Shown piece after piece: positions 52,155 through 61,302 of a stretch of DNA of 64,000 nt (its first letter is position 1; each line of letters starts with the position of its first letter). Location: NCBI GenBank assembly GCA_017525915.1, contig JAFXSC010000012.1, positions 1 through 64,000 of the forward strand. Direction: 5' to 3'. Source of the stretch: Ruminococcus sp. (lineage in GTDB: Bacteria; Bacillota; Clostridia; Oscillospirales; Ruminococcaceae). The position numbers and the translations under genes are program-made. The notes beneath the pieces were generated by a model, which searched no databases, was not told where the DNA came from, and worked only from the letters and a program-made list of their open reading frames with translations.

Positions 52155-53411
52155 TCAGCCGTTGAATTTTATCTCGGATATGCAGGTGTCCTTGTAGGTC
52201 ACGCCGTTCTCATTGACCTGCGTTATCCCTATGCTTATCTCGTCGCCCTGCGCGTATGGTATCGCCCTTCTGTAAGGCTGATCGAAGTCAGTCAGGAGCA
52301 CATACTCACTGCCGGGCTCGTTATGCCAGAAAATAGAGACCCTCTCGGGACGGCAGTTCTTGTAGAAGCTTTCCTTATCGGAAAGAAGTCCGCCGTAAAT
52401 GGTAACGAAGCGCATATTTGCGAGGTCAGGGTTGAAAATGTAGATATACTGTCCCATGCCCGGATCGTTCTCTCCCTCGCACCAACAGGTCGAAAGGTCG
52501 CCGTCAAAGGTATTCTCAACACCGTAGGTATAGGTCTTTCCGTTATTGGTTATATCCTTCAGCTGTGAGGAGCAGTTTGTAGTTGTCTTTCTGTTGTTTA
52601 TGTCTATCTCAGGGGCATAGATAACGGAGATGAGCGCAAGCTTCGGGTCATACTTCTCCATTTCGCCTGCGAGTATATCGCAACACTTGCCGAGGTTATA
52701 CTTTCCCTCGTTGAGATTGCGGTCAAGCTCACCTGTAAGCTCGAAGTGAAGTCCGACTATGCAGTCCTTATTGACATTACTCTTATAATAGTACACCAGC
52801 GAAGCCGGAGCACCGCACATGGTCGAACCCATATCGCCTGCGCTTGTCGGGAACGCTCCTATTATCTCCGCGCAGTCCGAATAGAGCATTCCGACCGTGA
52901 AGTCATCGACCTTTCCGTCGGTAATGTTTATCTTGGTTATCTTTGCGGTACTGTTTGCAGCGCCGCTGAGTATCGCGGAATTGTCACCGTTTTCGTTCCA
53001 CTGACCGTCCCACTGGTGGTCGGTGAAGAAAAACTCAGTGCTTTCGAGCGCATCGGTATTGTAAAGGACGTATGTGCCGGCACCTGCGTCTGTGTCTATT
53101 TTGCAGTCGTCGCCAAGGTATTTCACAACGTCACCGGCAGTTGAACCGATCATCTTATTAGCGTCGAAATCCGTTATCTTCTCCGGCGAAGTCGGAACGG
53201 CGATAGTTGCCTTTTCCGTAGTGGTCTGCTTTTCGGTAGGAGCTTCGGTGGAAGCCTGTGAATCAGACGTCTCATCCGACGAAGCCTCTGTGTCCTCAGT
53301 TGAAACGGAAGCAGCAGTGTCCTCAGAGCTGTCAGCATCATCACCGCAGGCAGTAAGCATACTACACATTACCCCGAGTGCAGCGGCAAGCGCAATAAGT
53401 TTCCTGTTCAT
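52155..53411 (-). CDS. Lipoprotein with C-terminal discoidin-like domain (paralogue 2)
   Basis: 418 aa from MNRKLIALAAALGVMCSMLTAC. Collinear with the downstream gene: Thr/Ser/Glu spacer, IGSTAGDVVKYLGDDCKIDTDAG, GMLYSDCAEIIGAFPTSAGDMG, NKDCIVGLHFELT, and C-terminal YTYGVENTFDGDLSTCWCEGE..FVTIYGG..SFYKNCRPERV. The last residues (DTCISEIKFNG) are almost the same in both. The 14-base gap makes them one transcript. Tandem duplication with marked divergence. Confidence 0.88.
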   Translation of the reverse strand: MNRKLIALAAALGVMCSMLTACGDDADSSEDTAASVSTEDTEASSDETSDSQASTEAPTEKQTTTEKATIAVPTSPEKITDFDANKMIGSTAGDVVKYLGDDCKIDTDAGAGTYVLYNTDALESTEFFFTDHQWDGQWNENGDNSAILSGAANSTAKITKINITDGKVDDFTVGMLYSDCAEIIGAFPTSAGDMGSTMCGAPASLVYYYKSNVNKDCIVGLHFELTGELDRNLNEGKYNLGKCCDILAGEMEKYDPKLALISVIYAPEIDINNRKTTTNCSSQLKDITNNGKTYTYGVENTFDGDLSTCWCEGENDPGMGQYIYIFNPDLANMRFVTIYGGLLSDKESFYKNCRPERVSIFWHNEPGSEYVLLTDFDQPYRRAIPYAQGDEISIGITQVNENGVTYKDTCISEIKFNG

Positions 53412-53442
53412 GGTATACCCCTTTCTGCCTGAAATCGGCATT

Positions 53443-54018
53443 TCATTTCCTTATATCATAGAGCTTTTTGTATACATACCCTCCGCGCAGGAATTTTTCC
53501 CCCGGATACGGCGAAGGTATTGCAGATGAAGTAATGTATTCGCCATCGACCGTGATGAACCACTGTTTGCCGCCTTCCTCGGCGAGGTAGTAGGTCTCGC
53601 CGGCGTTTGCGAGCTGGTCATAAATATGAATCGTGCCGGCACCGATAATAAAATCGGCGATTCACTCCTTCTTGCTGAGCTTTTTTCGGCGGAACAGCGC
53701 CCATATATGCTCAGCCACTGGGAATTTTGCACCTGCACAGGCGTCCTTAGTGCTTCTTTCGCTGCCCTTTGGCTTATAATCCGAAAGGTCGATGTGCTCG
53801 CGCAGCACGTTCATCGCCCCCTCCTCCGGACTGAGGAGCTCGTCGATGCTTACGTTGAGCAGGGCTGAGATCGCCCTGATATTCTCAATATCCGGCATTC
53901 CCTTCCCGGTCTCCCACTTGGTGACAGCCTGCCGCGAAACGCAGAGCTTCTCAGCGAGCTGCTCCTGCGACAGTCCTGCATTGTTTCTTGCCTTCCTTAA
54001 TTTTTCTGAAAATGTCAT
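53443..54018 (-). pseudogene. XRE-family regulator interrupted by in-frame TGA
   Basis: From ATG 54018 (GGAGGGAT upstream) the first 118 codons encode an XRE helix-turn-helix (KARNNAGLSQEQLAEKLCVSRQAVTKWETG) and a linker ending RRKKLSKKE. A TGA at 53662-53664 follows, and then the same frame continues for 72 codons with IADFIIGAGTIHIYDQLANA and TYYLAEEGGKQWFITVDG before a final TGA. Related full-length regulators that I recall have Trp at this position (KKLSKxEW), so TGG to TGA is the simplest explanation. The truncated product could still bind DNA. Listed as pseudogene, but the first 118 codons may be expressed. Confidence 0.75.
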
Positions 54019-54131
54019 AGTGATCCCTCCGCATAAAAAGTCCGGTTATCCGGCTGCTTTTATTATGCATCAACGGCACAGAAAAGGCAAGAATATATGT
54101 GCTTACATCGCTGCTACTTTGCGTAGCATGG

Positions 54132-54950
54132 CTATTCTACGCCGTTTATAAGCTTATCTATCAGCTCGGCGACCGCGCCCTCCTCGTTGGTCTTTTCAAG
54201 GACGAGCCCTGCGGCAGCCTTGACGGTTTCCTCGGCATTTGCCGGACAGGCACCGAGGTCAGCCGCCTGTATCATCTCAACGTCGTTGTCGAAGTCCCCG
54301 ACGGACACGAAGGTATATCCCTCAAATCCCGGCAGACTGCGGTATTCTGTCAGCGCTGAGCCCTTGCTCACGCCCTCCGGGAGCATTTCCCAGAACATAT
54401 CCGACGAACGCACAAAGCTGACATTCTGCCAGTTCATGCGGTTCAGGAGTATCTCAAAATAATCCATATCCTCGGGAGACATTGCGAACAGGACTTTCAG
54501 CCAGCCGCCGTCCGGGATATCTTCAAGCTCCGCGTAATCCGGAACTATATTGCACAGCTTCGTGTGAAGCTTCTGGTAATCAGTATTGCTGAACACATAT
54601 GTAGCATCTGCCCTGAGAACCTCACCGCCGATATGCGGCATTTCACGAAGTATAGCCTCTGTGATGCTCCTTGCCGTATCGGGCAGAGGGTGTAAACGGA
54701 GAGTTTCACCGGTCGTGTAGTCGTGAATCGCAGCGCCGTTATACATTATAATAGGGTATGGCAGGTCTATCAGCGCACGATATTGCTCAAAGGACTGTAT
54801 CGTCCTTCCGGTCGCAACGGTGAATTTTCCGCCGAGTGCGGTAAAGCGTTCTATCGCGGCACGGTCGGTATCGGATATCTCCTTCCTGCCGTTGAGCAGG
54901 GTGCCGTCCATGTCGCTGAGCAGGATAACTTTGGTTATATCTTCAAACAA
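54132..54950 (-). CDS. HAD-superfamily (Cof-type) phosphatase
   Basis: 272 aa from a TTG start with AGGAGG upstream; the ATG-less frame leaves no better choice. Motif I LLSDMDGTLLNG, motif II-region FTVATGRTIQSF, and the C-terminal acidic motif VSVGDFDNDVEMIQAA with Lys in GVSKGSALTEY upstream. Cof-type enzymes dephosphorylate sugar phosphates or cofactors; the substrate is not predictable. Third gene after lspA and rluD, about 10 bases from the latter. Confidence 0.9.
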   Translation of the reverse strand: MFEDITKVILLSDMDGTLLNGRKEISDTDRAAIERFTALGGKFTVATGRTIQSFEQYRALIDLPYPIIMYNGAAIHDYTTGETLRLHPLPDTARSITEAILREMPHIGGEVLRADATYVFSNTDYQKLHTKLCNIVPDYAELEDIPDGGWLKVLFAMSPEDMDYFEILLNRMNWQNVSFVRSSDMFWEMLPEGVSKGSALTEYRSLPGFEGYTFVSVGDFDNDVEMIQAADLGACPANAEETVKAAAGLVLEKTNEEGAVAELIDKLINGVE

Positions 54951-54960
54951 TGTGCTCCTC

Positions 54961-55872
54961 CTACATCTTTTCAAGCTTCCGCAGCACTGCCTGAAAATAC
55001 TCCGGCAACTCGCTCGAAAACTCCATGTAATTCCCTGTTGACGGGTGGATAAAGCCTATTTTACGCGCGTGAAGGCACTGTCCATCAAGCCCCTTGTACG
55101 GCTTTCCGTAAACATCGTCGCCCATGACGGGGTGCCCGATGTACGCCATATGTACCCTTATCTGGTGAGTGCGCCCTGTCTCGAGCCTGAGCCTCAGGTG
55201 AGCATAGCCGCCGTACTGGCGGAGCACCTCGTAGTGAGTGACGGCATTCCTCGAATTTTCGGCAGTTACGCACATTTTCTTCCGGTCGGTCTTATGCCTT
55301 CCGATAGGCGCGTCAACGGTGCCGGACTGCTCCTTCATCACACCTGTAACGACAGCTTCATACTCACGCGTGAAGCTGTGTACCTTTATCTGCTCGGCAA
55401 GCTTCAGGTGAGCCGCGTCATTCTTCGCAACAATGAGCAGACCGCTGGTATTCTTGTCTATACGGTGGACGATACCCGGCCGTATAACGCCGTTTATCCC
55501 GGAAAGGCTGTCCCCGCAGTGGTGAAGCAGCGCATTCACAAGCGTTCCGTTGTAGTTGCCGTGCGCCGGATGAACGACCATCCCCTTCGGCTTGTTCACG
55601 ACAAGCAGGTCGGCGTCCTCATAGACAATATCGAGGGGGATATCTTCCGGCACGGCGTCCATAGGCTCCGGATCGGGTATCTCGACTTCGATGCTCTCGC
55701 CGCCACGGAGCTTCATATTCTTTGCGGCAGGTCTGCCGTCCGCAATGACAGAGCCCTTCTCCATGAGGGACTGCACCGCCGATCTCGTCAGAGCAATATT
55801 GTCCGAAATATACTTGTCAGCGCGTGTTCCGGAAGCCTCCGCAGGAACGGTGAGCGTTACTTTCTCACTCAT
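54961..55872 (-). CDS. rluD: RluD-type 23S rRNA pseudouridine synthase
   Basis: 303 aa from MSEKVTLTVPAEA. N-terminal S4 domain (RADKYISDNIALTRSAVQSLMEKGSVIADG), catalytic motif GIVHRIDKNTSGLLIVAKN with the nucleophilic Asp, and RLETGRTHQIRVHMAYIGHPVMGD. It isomerises uridines in the large-subunit rRNA; whether the target is the RluD or another RluA-family site is inferred. Overlaps the end of lspA by 8 bases. Confidence 0.92.
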   Translation of the reverse strand: MSEKVTLTVPAEASGTRADKYISDNIALTRSAVQSLMEKGSVIADGRPAAKNMKLRGGESIEVEIPDPEPMDAVPEDIPLDIVYEDADLLVVNKPKGMVVHPAHGNYNGTLVNALLHHCGDSLSGINGVIRPGIVHRIDKNTSGLLIVAKNDAAHLKLAEQIKVHSFTREYEAVVTGVMKEQSGTVDAPIGRHKTDRKKMCVTAENSRNAVTHYEVLRQYGGYAHLRLRLETGRTHQIRVHMAYIGHPVMGDDVYGKPYKGLDGQCLHARKIGFIHPSTGNYMEFSSELPEYFQAVLRKLEKM

Positions 55873-56395
55873 TGCTCTCAGCTCTGCTTTCACTGGCGGC
55901 AGCCTTTTCAGCCTCCGCCTTTTTTGCCTTTTCTATCTTTGGCTCAATGAATATTCCGTAATACAGCAGCATTCCGAATGCAACTGTGACGTAGATATCA
56001 GCAACGTTGAATATGGCAAATTTAAACAGCTTTATGTCGAACATATCCACGACGTAGCCCTGACGGATACGGTCGATGATGTTGCCCACACCACCCGCAA
56101 CGAACAGTGCGATCGACCATGCAAGGACCTTTGAGCGGTTCATCAGCTTGTAGAGACAGAAAAGTCCTGCGATGAGAGTTATCGCTGTGAAGCCGATGAG
56201 GAACCACTTCTGCCCGGACATACTTCCGAAAATAGCGCCGTCGTTTTCGAGGTAGGTAAGGTCGATAACCTTGAAGTCCCCGAAATGTATGAACCGCATA
56301 CTTCCCTCAGCTTTAAGGGAGTGAACAGCCCAGTATTTCACGAGCTGATCGAGTCCGACCAGCAGAATCATCGCTGCTGAAAGCAGTATCGCCAT
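55865..56395 (-). CDS. lspA: Lipoprotein signal peptidase
   Basis: 176 aa membrane aspartyl protease (signal peptidase II) with four hydrophobic spans. It has the catalytic Asp boxes GGVGNIIDRIRQGYVVDMF and FNVADIYVTVAFG, and the N-terminal LVGLDQLVKYWA motif. It matures the many lipoproteins, six of them in this window. A short Lys/Glu/Ala-rich tail follows the last span. Confidence 0.96.
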   Translation of the reverse strand: MAILLSAAMILLVGLDQLVKYWAVHSLKAEGSMRFIHFGDFKVIDLTYLENDGAIFGSMSGQKWFLIGFTAITLIAGLFCLYKLMNRSKVLAWSIALFVAGGVGNIIDRIRQGYVVDMFDIKLFKFAIFNVADIYVTVAFGMLLYYGIFIEPKIEKAKKAEAEKAAASESRAESNE

Positions 56396-56457
56396 ATATC
56401 TATCCTTTCAAATAATACGCCTGCCGCCCCATACAGCAGCAGGCAATATAGTACAAA

Positions 56458-59235
56458 TTACAGCTCGATAGCTGCCGCACATCTCTCGCAGAGAGTGGGG
56501 TGAGCATGGTTTGTGCCAACGTACTTCGAGTAGCACCAGCAGCGCTCGCACTTGTCACCGTCAGCCCTTGCGACCTCGAACGAAGTCTCGCTTCCGGAAT
56601 TTTCGACCTCAACGCCTGATACGATAAGGATATCCTTCAGGTGGTCAGCGAGTGCAGCAAATCTGTCGTAGTCCGCATCGCTGCTCTTAATGATTATCTT
56701 AGCCTCGAGAGACTTACCGATGGTCTTGGCATTTCTTGCCTCCTCGAGAACCTTGTTTACAGCCTCGCGGGTGCTATAAATGAAGTTCCACTTCTCAATG
56801 AACTCGTCACTGAACGAGATACCACTCTTTTCGGGCATCTGGTTGAGGAAAACACTCTCCTTGTCATCATCGGAAGAGTGCGGCATGAACTGCCAGATCT
56901 CCTCAGCGGTGAACGAAATGATAGGTGCAGCAAGCCTTGCAACAGCACTCAGAATACGGTACATAGCGGTCTGAGCGGCACGGCGGAAAACTGAATCCTC
57001 CTTCTCGCAGTAGAGCCTGTCCTTGATAATGTCAAGGTAGAAGTTGGACATATCAATTACGCAGAAGTTGTGTATAGCATGGAAAGCAATGTGGAAATCG
57101 AACTCCTCATAGCCCTCCTTGACCTTGTCGATGAGGGTGTCAAGGCGCATAAGTGCCCATTTATCGAGCTCTGTGAGCTGATCGTCGGACACGCTGTCCT
57201 TATCGGGATCGAAGCCCTTGCCGTTGCCGAGGTTACCGAGAATGAAACGTGCAGTGTTCCTTATCTTCTTGTAGGCATCGGAAAGCTGGCTGAGAATTGG
57301 CTTGGATATACGGATATCGCTGTGATAATCCGAAGAAGCTACCCACAGACGGAGGATATCAGCGCCGTATTGGTCTGTTATCTCGTTGGGAGCGATGCCG
57401 TTGCCGAGGGACTTGTGCATAGCCCTGCCCTCGCCGTCAACGACCCAGCCGTGGGTGCATACTGCCTTGTAGGGGGCAGCTCCCTTGTATACAACGGACG
57501 TGAGGAGTGAGGACTGGAACCAGCCTCTGTACTGGTCAGCACCTTCAAGATAGAGGTCAGCCGGCCAAGTAAGGCTCGGGAAGTCGTCGCCTTCCATGAC
57601 AGAGGTGTGGGAAACGCCGCTGTCGAACCATACGTCCATGATGTCGTATTCCTTGGTAAATTCGCCGCAGCCGCACTCGCACTTCACACTTGCAGGAATG
57701 AACTCAGAGGGCTCCTTAGTCCACCATGAGTCGCTGCCCTCCTTACGAAAGAGATCGGCGATAGCAGAAATAGTCTCGTCGGTGATGATCGGCTTGCCGC
57801 AGTCCTTGCAGTAAACAACGGGTATCGGAACGCCCCATGTTCTCTGACGTGAGATACACCAGTCGCTTCTGTCGCGTACCATGCCCTTGATGCGGTCCTC
57901 GCCCCAGTCGGGAATCCACTTTACGGACTCGATAGCTTTGACAGCCTCTTCCTTGAAGCCGTTTACCGAGCAGAACCACTGCTCAGTTGCTCTGTATATG
58001 ATAGGGCTGTTACATCTCCAGCAGTGCGGATACTGGTGGACGATCTTCTGAGTAGCGAGCATTGCGCCGAGCTCTGTGAGCTTGGCAGCGATAGCCTTGT
58101 TTGCCTCGTCTGTGTCAAGACCAGCGAACTCGCCTGCTTCCTCAGTCTGCCTGCCCTTATTGTCAACGCAAACGATAATGCCGATATCATCGTACTTCTT
58201 GCAGACCTCGAAGTCCTCAACGCCGTAGCCGGGAGCGGTATGTACGCAGCCGGTACCGCTTTCGAGAGTAACGTGGTCGCCGACGATTATCGGTGACGGA
58301 CGGTCATAGAGGGGGTGCTTTGTCTTCATTCCCTCGAGCTCTGCGCCTGTGAAGCAGCCCTCAGTGGTATACTCAGTGATACCGGCAGTCTCCATAGTTG
58401 TGCGGACGAGCTCCTCCGCCATAACATAGTATTCATCACCAACATGAACGAGGGTATAGTTGTACTCCGGACCGAGGCAGATAGCAAGGTTGCCGGGGAT
58501 AGTCCATGTGGTAGTAGTCCAGATAACGAAATATATCTTTGAGAGGTCAAGTCCCATACCGGCAAAGATGCCCTTGTCGTCGGTAACATTGAACTTCACA
58601 TAGATAGAATAGCAGGGATCGTTGGAATACTCGATCTCAGCCTCAGCAAGAGCGGTATTGCAGTCCGGGCACCAGTAAACGGGCTTGAGTCCCTTGTACA
58701 TATAGCCCTTCTTTGCCATAGCGCCGAAGACCTCGACCTGACGTGCCTCATAAGCCGGACGGAGAGTGAGGTAGGGGTAGTCGTAATCGCCGATAGTACC
58801 CAGTCTCTTGAACTGCTTCATCTGGTTGTTGACGTGTGTCATTGCGAAATCGTGGCAGTGCTTTCTGAGCTCTGTGGGCGGGATAGCGCCGTCCTTGACG
58901 CCGATAGCCTTCATAGCCTTCAGCTCGATAGGGAGACCGTGAGTGTCCCAGCCGGGAACGTAGGGAGCACAGAATCCGCTCATATTCTTATACTTGACGA
59001 TGAAATCCTTGAGGGTCTTGTTAAGGGCGGTACCGATGTGTATCTCGCCGTTAGCGTAGGGAGGTCCGTCGTGAAGGATATAGGACTTCTTGCCCTTATT
59101 CTTCTCGATCATTTTGTAGTAAAGTCTCTGACTTTCCCATTTTTCAAGGGTCTCAGGCTCTCTCTTGGGCAGATTTCCGCGCATCGGGAATTCTGTTGCC
59201 GGTAAATTCAAGGTATTGTTATAATCCTGTGCCAT
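56458..59235 (-). CDS. ileS: Isoleucyl-tRNA synthetase
   Basis: 925 aa from MAQDYNNTLNLP. Class I motifs HIGH-like HDGPPYANGEIHIGTALN and KMSKS-like AMHKSLGNGIAP, an editing domain, the anticodon-binding C-terminal domain, and a terminal zinc site (CERCWCYSKYVG...LCERC). Normal length for the bacterial type. The GGAGG site lies 30 bases upstream of this ATG with a small hairpin (TGACGC-TTTT-GCGTCA) between them. A TTG at 59256 is the alternative start, so the N-terminus is uncertain by a few residues. No T-box is visible upstream. Confidence 0.95.
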   Translation of the reverse strand: MAQDYNNTLNLPATEFPMRGNLPKREPETLEKWESQRLYYKMIEKNKGKKSYILHDGPPYANGEIHIGTALNKTLKDFIVKYKNMSGFCAPYVPGWDTHGLPIELKAMKAIGVKDGAIPPTELRKHCHDFAMTHVNNQMKQFKRLGTIGDYDYPYLTLRPAYEARQVEVFGAMAKKGYMYKGLKPVYWCPDCNTALAEAEIEYSNDPCYSIYVKFNVTDDKGIFAGMGLDLSKIYFVIWTTTTWTIPGNLAICLGPEYNYTLVHVGDEYYVMAEELVRTTMETAGITEYTTEGCFTGAELEGMKTKHPLYDRPSPIIVGDHVTLESGTGCVHTAPGYGVEDFEVCKKYDDIGIIVCVDNKGRQTEEAGEFAGLDTDEANKAIAAKLTELGAMLATQKIVHQYPHCWRCNSPIIYRATEQWFCSVNGFKEEAVKAIESVKWIPDWGEDRIKGMVRDRSDWCISRQRTWGVPIPVVYCKDCGKPIITDETISAIADLFRKEGSDSWWTKEPSEFIPASVKCECGCGEFTKEYDIMDVWFDSGVSHTSVMEGDDFPSLTWPADLYLEGADQYRGWFQSSLLTSVVYKGAAPYKAVCTHGWVVDGEGRAMHKSLGNGIAPNEITDQYGADILRLWVASSDYHSDIRISKPILSQLSDAYKKIRNTARFILGNLGNGKGFDPDKDSVSDDQLTELDKWALMRLDTLIDKVKEGYEEFDFHIAFHAIHNFCVIDMSNFYLDIIKDRLYCEKEDSVFRRAAQTAMYRILSAVARLAAPIISFTAEEIWQFMPHSSDDDKESVFLNQMPEKSGISFSDEFIEKWNFIYSTREAVNKVLEEARNAKTIGKSLEAKIIIKSSDADYDRFAALADHLKDILIVSGVEVENSGSETSFEVARADGDKCERCWCYSKYVGTNHAHPTLCERCAAAIEL

Positions 59236-59280
59236 TTTCACGCGAGCATGACGCAAAAGCGTCAGCTCCTCCTTTCAAGC

Positions 59281-59395
59281 TTATATTCTGCCGCCAGCCT
59301 TCAGCCCTCAGCCTTCAGCCTTTAGCTTTAATTCTGAATTCGGAATGCGTAATTCGGAATTGTGGTGTCCGGCTTACGCCGGACAAATCTGAATA
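59281..59395. repeat. Dispersed intergenic repeats upstream of ileS
   Basis: GCCTTCAGCCCTCAGCCTTCAGCC, then AATTCTGAATTCGGAATGCG with AATTCGGAATT, then the hairpin GTCCGGCTTACGCCGGAC. Three short repeat modules back to back, non-coding, of the same kind as those in the thi operon. Confidence 0.5.
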
Positions 59396-59403
59396 ATTCA
59401 AAC

Positions 59404-59949
59404 TCAATCTAAAGCAACTGCTGCTGCGATCTCCTCAGCTGTTTCGGGCTCATAGCCGACTGCTTCCTCAAATGTCTCAGGCATAGAGGAAATGAGTTCG
59501 AGGTGGCTCTTGTACATATCGAACAGGCTCTTCTTGAACTCGGAAACCTGATTCTGAGCTTCCTTGAGCGCGTCCTTCTCGCGGGCGATCTCCTCGCGGT
59601 TGCGCTCCATAGCCTCTGCGTGCTGACGGACAGCCTCGTCCTCGAGCTCGGCAGCCTTAGCCTGAGCCTCAGCGATGATAGATTCAGCCTTCTCATTAGC
59701 CTCAGCAATGACCTGATGTCCCTGCTTCTGAGCGCCGAGAAGAGCGTCCTTGAGGGCGTCCTCGTCCTTCATATACTCTCTTACCTTGTCAGCGAGTATC
59801 TGTATCTTGTTGTTAGCCTCAGCGCGTTCGCGCTCCATTTCATCGAGTTCAGCCTCGAGCTGTGAAAGAAATTCGTCGATCTCCTCCTGCTTGTAACCGA
59901 AGGCAGCCTTCTCGAATCTCTTGTTTCTTACGTCCTTTGAAGTTATCAT
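59404..59949 (-). CDS. divIVA: DivIVA-domain cell-division/polarity protein
   Basis: 181 aa from MITSKDVRNKRFEKAAFGY, GAGGTG upstream. The N-terminal DivIVA membrane-curvature motif (FEKAAFGYKQEEIDEFLSQLEAEL) is followed by a long coiled coil (about 25-150) rich in Glu/Ala/Lys. It targets division septa or poles. Last gene of the sepF-ylmH-divIVA set. Confidence 0.93.
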   Translation of the reverse strand: MITSKDVRNKRFEKAAFGYKQEEIDEFLSQLEAELDEMERERAEANNKIQILADKVREYMKDEDALKDALLGAQKQGHQVIAEANEKAESIIAEAQAKAAELEDEAVRQHAEAMERNREEIAREKDALKEAQNQVSEFKKSLFDMYKSHLELISSMPETFEEAVGYEPETAEEIAAAVALD

Positions 59950-59960
59950 TTCGTTCACCT

Positions 59961-60719
59961 CTAAATATATTTGCGAATATCTATGTGTATGCGGCCCTTT
60001 CTGGTCAGACCGTCTATACCGTTAAGAATAAATCTGCCGAAGCCCCTGACCGAGAGGATATCCCCCTCCTTCAGCTCATGCGAAACGGAAGCTGTCGGAA
60101 AGTGGTTTACCTCCACCCTGTCGGAGCGTATCAGAGCCGCAGCCTTTTCGCGGCTGATATTAGCCGCAAGGCTCACAATGCAGTCCAGCCGCAGCGAAGC
60201 GACGGTACCGCTTATATCCTTGAATTCCTGGACCGTATCAAGGCAGAACTCCTTGTCATCGCTTATCCTGACGCCGACCCTGCCTATCTTTGTGACAGAC
60301 GAAGCAAGCGCCTTTGCAGCGACAACAGTGACAAAGGTCTGTGCCATGCCCTCGCCGACGATGATATCCCCGATCACCTCGCGTTTTACCTGCTGAGCCA
60401 TGAAGGAGCCGAGCACATCACGGTGCGTGAGCTTATCCTCTTTGCGGTAGGTCATGGTAAGGCATTTCATGGGAAAGCACTCCGCGGCATAGTCCCTGCA
60501 ATACTCCGGAAAGACCGTGAGCATTCTCCTCCTCGCGTCCTCATAGCCGCCATAGAGGATATACCCAGAATCGCCGGCATTGCGTCCGAGCCACTGTTCT
60601 GCGGCGGCACACTGATGCTCGTCAAGGAACGGGGAGTATACCGGAGCTCCGCAGCGTTCACAGCGTTCGGTCATATCGCTGAGCCTTGCCTCAAAAAGCC
60701 TGTCCTCGGGAGTGTTCAT
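59961..60719 (-). CDS. ylmH: YlmH-type S4 RNA-binding protein
   Basis: 252 aa. The middle domain (FPEYCRDYAAECFPMKCLTMTY, THRDVLGSFMAQQVKREVIGDI) and the C-terminal S4 domain (SREKAAALIRSDRVEVNHFPT) are those of YlmH, encoded between sepF and divIVA in Firmicutes and linked to ribosome quality control. The N-terminus has a CxxC (ERCERCGAPVYSPFL). Start overlaps the sepF stop by one base. Confidence 0.9.
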   Translation of the reverse strand: MNTPEDRLFEARLSDMTERCERCGAPVYSPFLDEHQCAAAEQWLGRNAGDSGYILYGGYEDARRRMLTVFPEYCRDYAAECFPMKCLTMTYRKEDKLTHRDVLGSFMAQQVKREVIGDIIVGEGMAQTFVTVVAAKALASSVTKIGRVGVRISDDKEFCLDTVQEFKDISGTVASLRLDCIVSLAANISREKAAALIRSDRVEVNHFPTASVSHELKEGDILSVRGFGRFILNGIDGLTRKGRIHIDIRKYI

Positions 60720-61201
60720 CAGATGAATACGCCGTTGTTCTCCAGCTCACCCACAAGGTCTTCGCCAATGAAGCCTACGTTGTAAGGAGTGATGATATAT
60801 GTGAGATTGGCAACAGGCTTGAGGCTGCCGCCGTTAGCGTAGGCAACGCCTACGAGGAAGTCGATTATCCTTCTCTTGTTCTCAGGAGAAGCAGTCTCAA
60901 GGTTGAGAACGACAGTCTTCTTTGCGATGAGATGATCTGCGATCTGCTTAGCATCTGTGAAAGCAGAGGGCTTTACGAGAACGACCTGAAGCTGGGCAGT
61001 GGTCTGGATATTTACGACCTTGTTCCTTCTGCCGCTGGGAGTATCTCCGGCAGGAGCAGCCGAAACGGGAACATCCTCGGGCTCAGGGCGTGTATAGCCG
61101 CCGGGTCTTTCGCTGGGTGCACGCATGGGCATATCGGGCTCTTCAAAATCATCATCGTCTGAGGCAAAGAAAAAATCCTTGATTCCGTCAAAAAGTTTCA
61201 T
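60719..61201 (-). CDS. sepF: Cell division protein SepF
   Basis: 160 aa from MKLFDGIKDFFFASDDDD, AAGGAG upstream. The N-terminal amphipathic membrane-binding helix, an acidic/Pro-rich linker and the C-terminal core (VNIQTTAQLQVVLVKPSAFTDAKQIADHLIAKKTVVLNLE) are typical. It anchors FtsZ rings. The upstream 35-residue extension of the frame has no ribosome site. Confidence 0.94.
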   Translation of the reverse strand: MKLFDGIKDFFFASDDDDFEEPDMPMRAPSERPGGYTRPEPEDVPVSAAPAGDTPSGRRNKVVNIQTTAQLQVVLVKPSAFTDAKQIADHLIAKKTVVLNLETASPENKRRIIDFLVGVAYANGGSLKPVANLTYIITPYNVGFIGEDLVGELENNGVFI

Positions 61202-61302
61202 ATAATACTCCTTCTCCGCACTTTTGTTTTTTATTTTTCTGCCGGCAAGCAATGCGGGCATTGCCGGACTTTTAGAGCTGTACCAAGCCGTTCCCGTGCG
61301 GC

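Noticed and set aside
55045-55950. 301-aa plus-strand frame opposite rluD
   Set aside because: Antisense shadow; rluD motifs and operon position are unambiguous.
59260-59400. T-box leader for ileS
   Set aside because: No GGTGGCACCACGG-type core; the gap is filled by short repeats.
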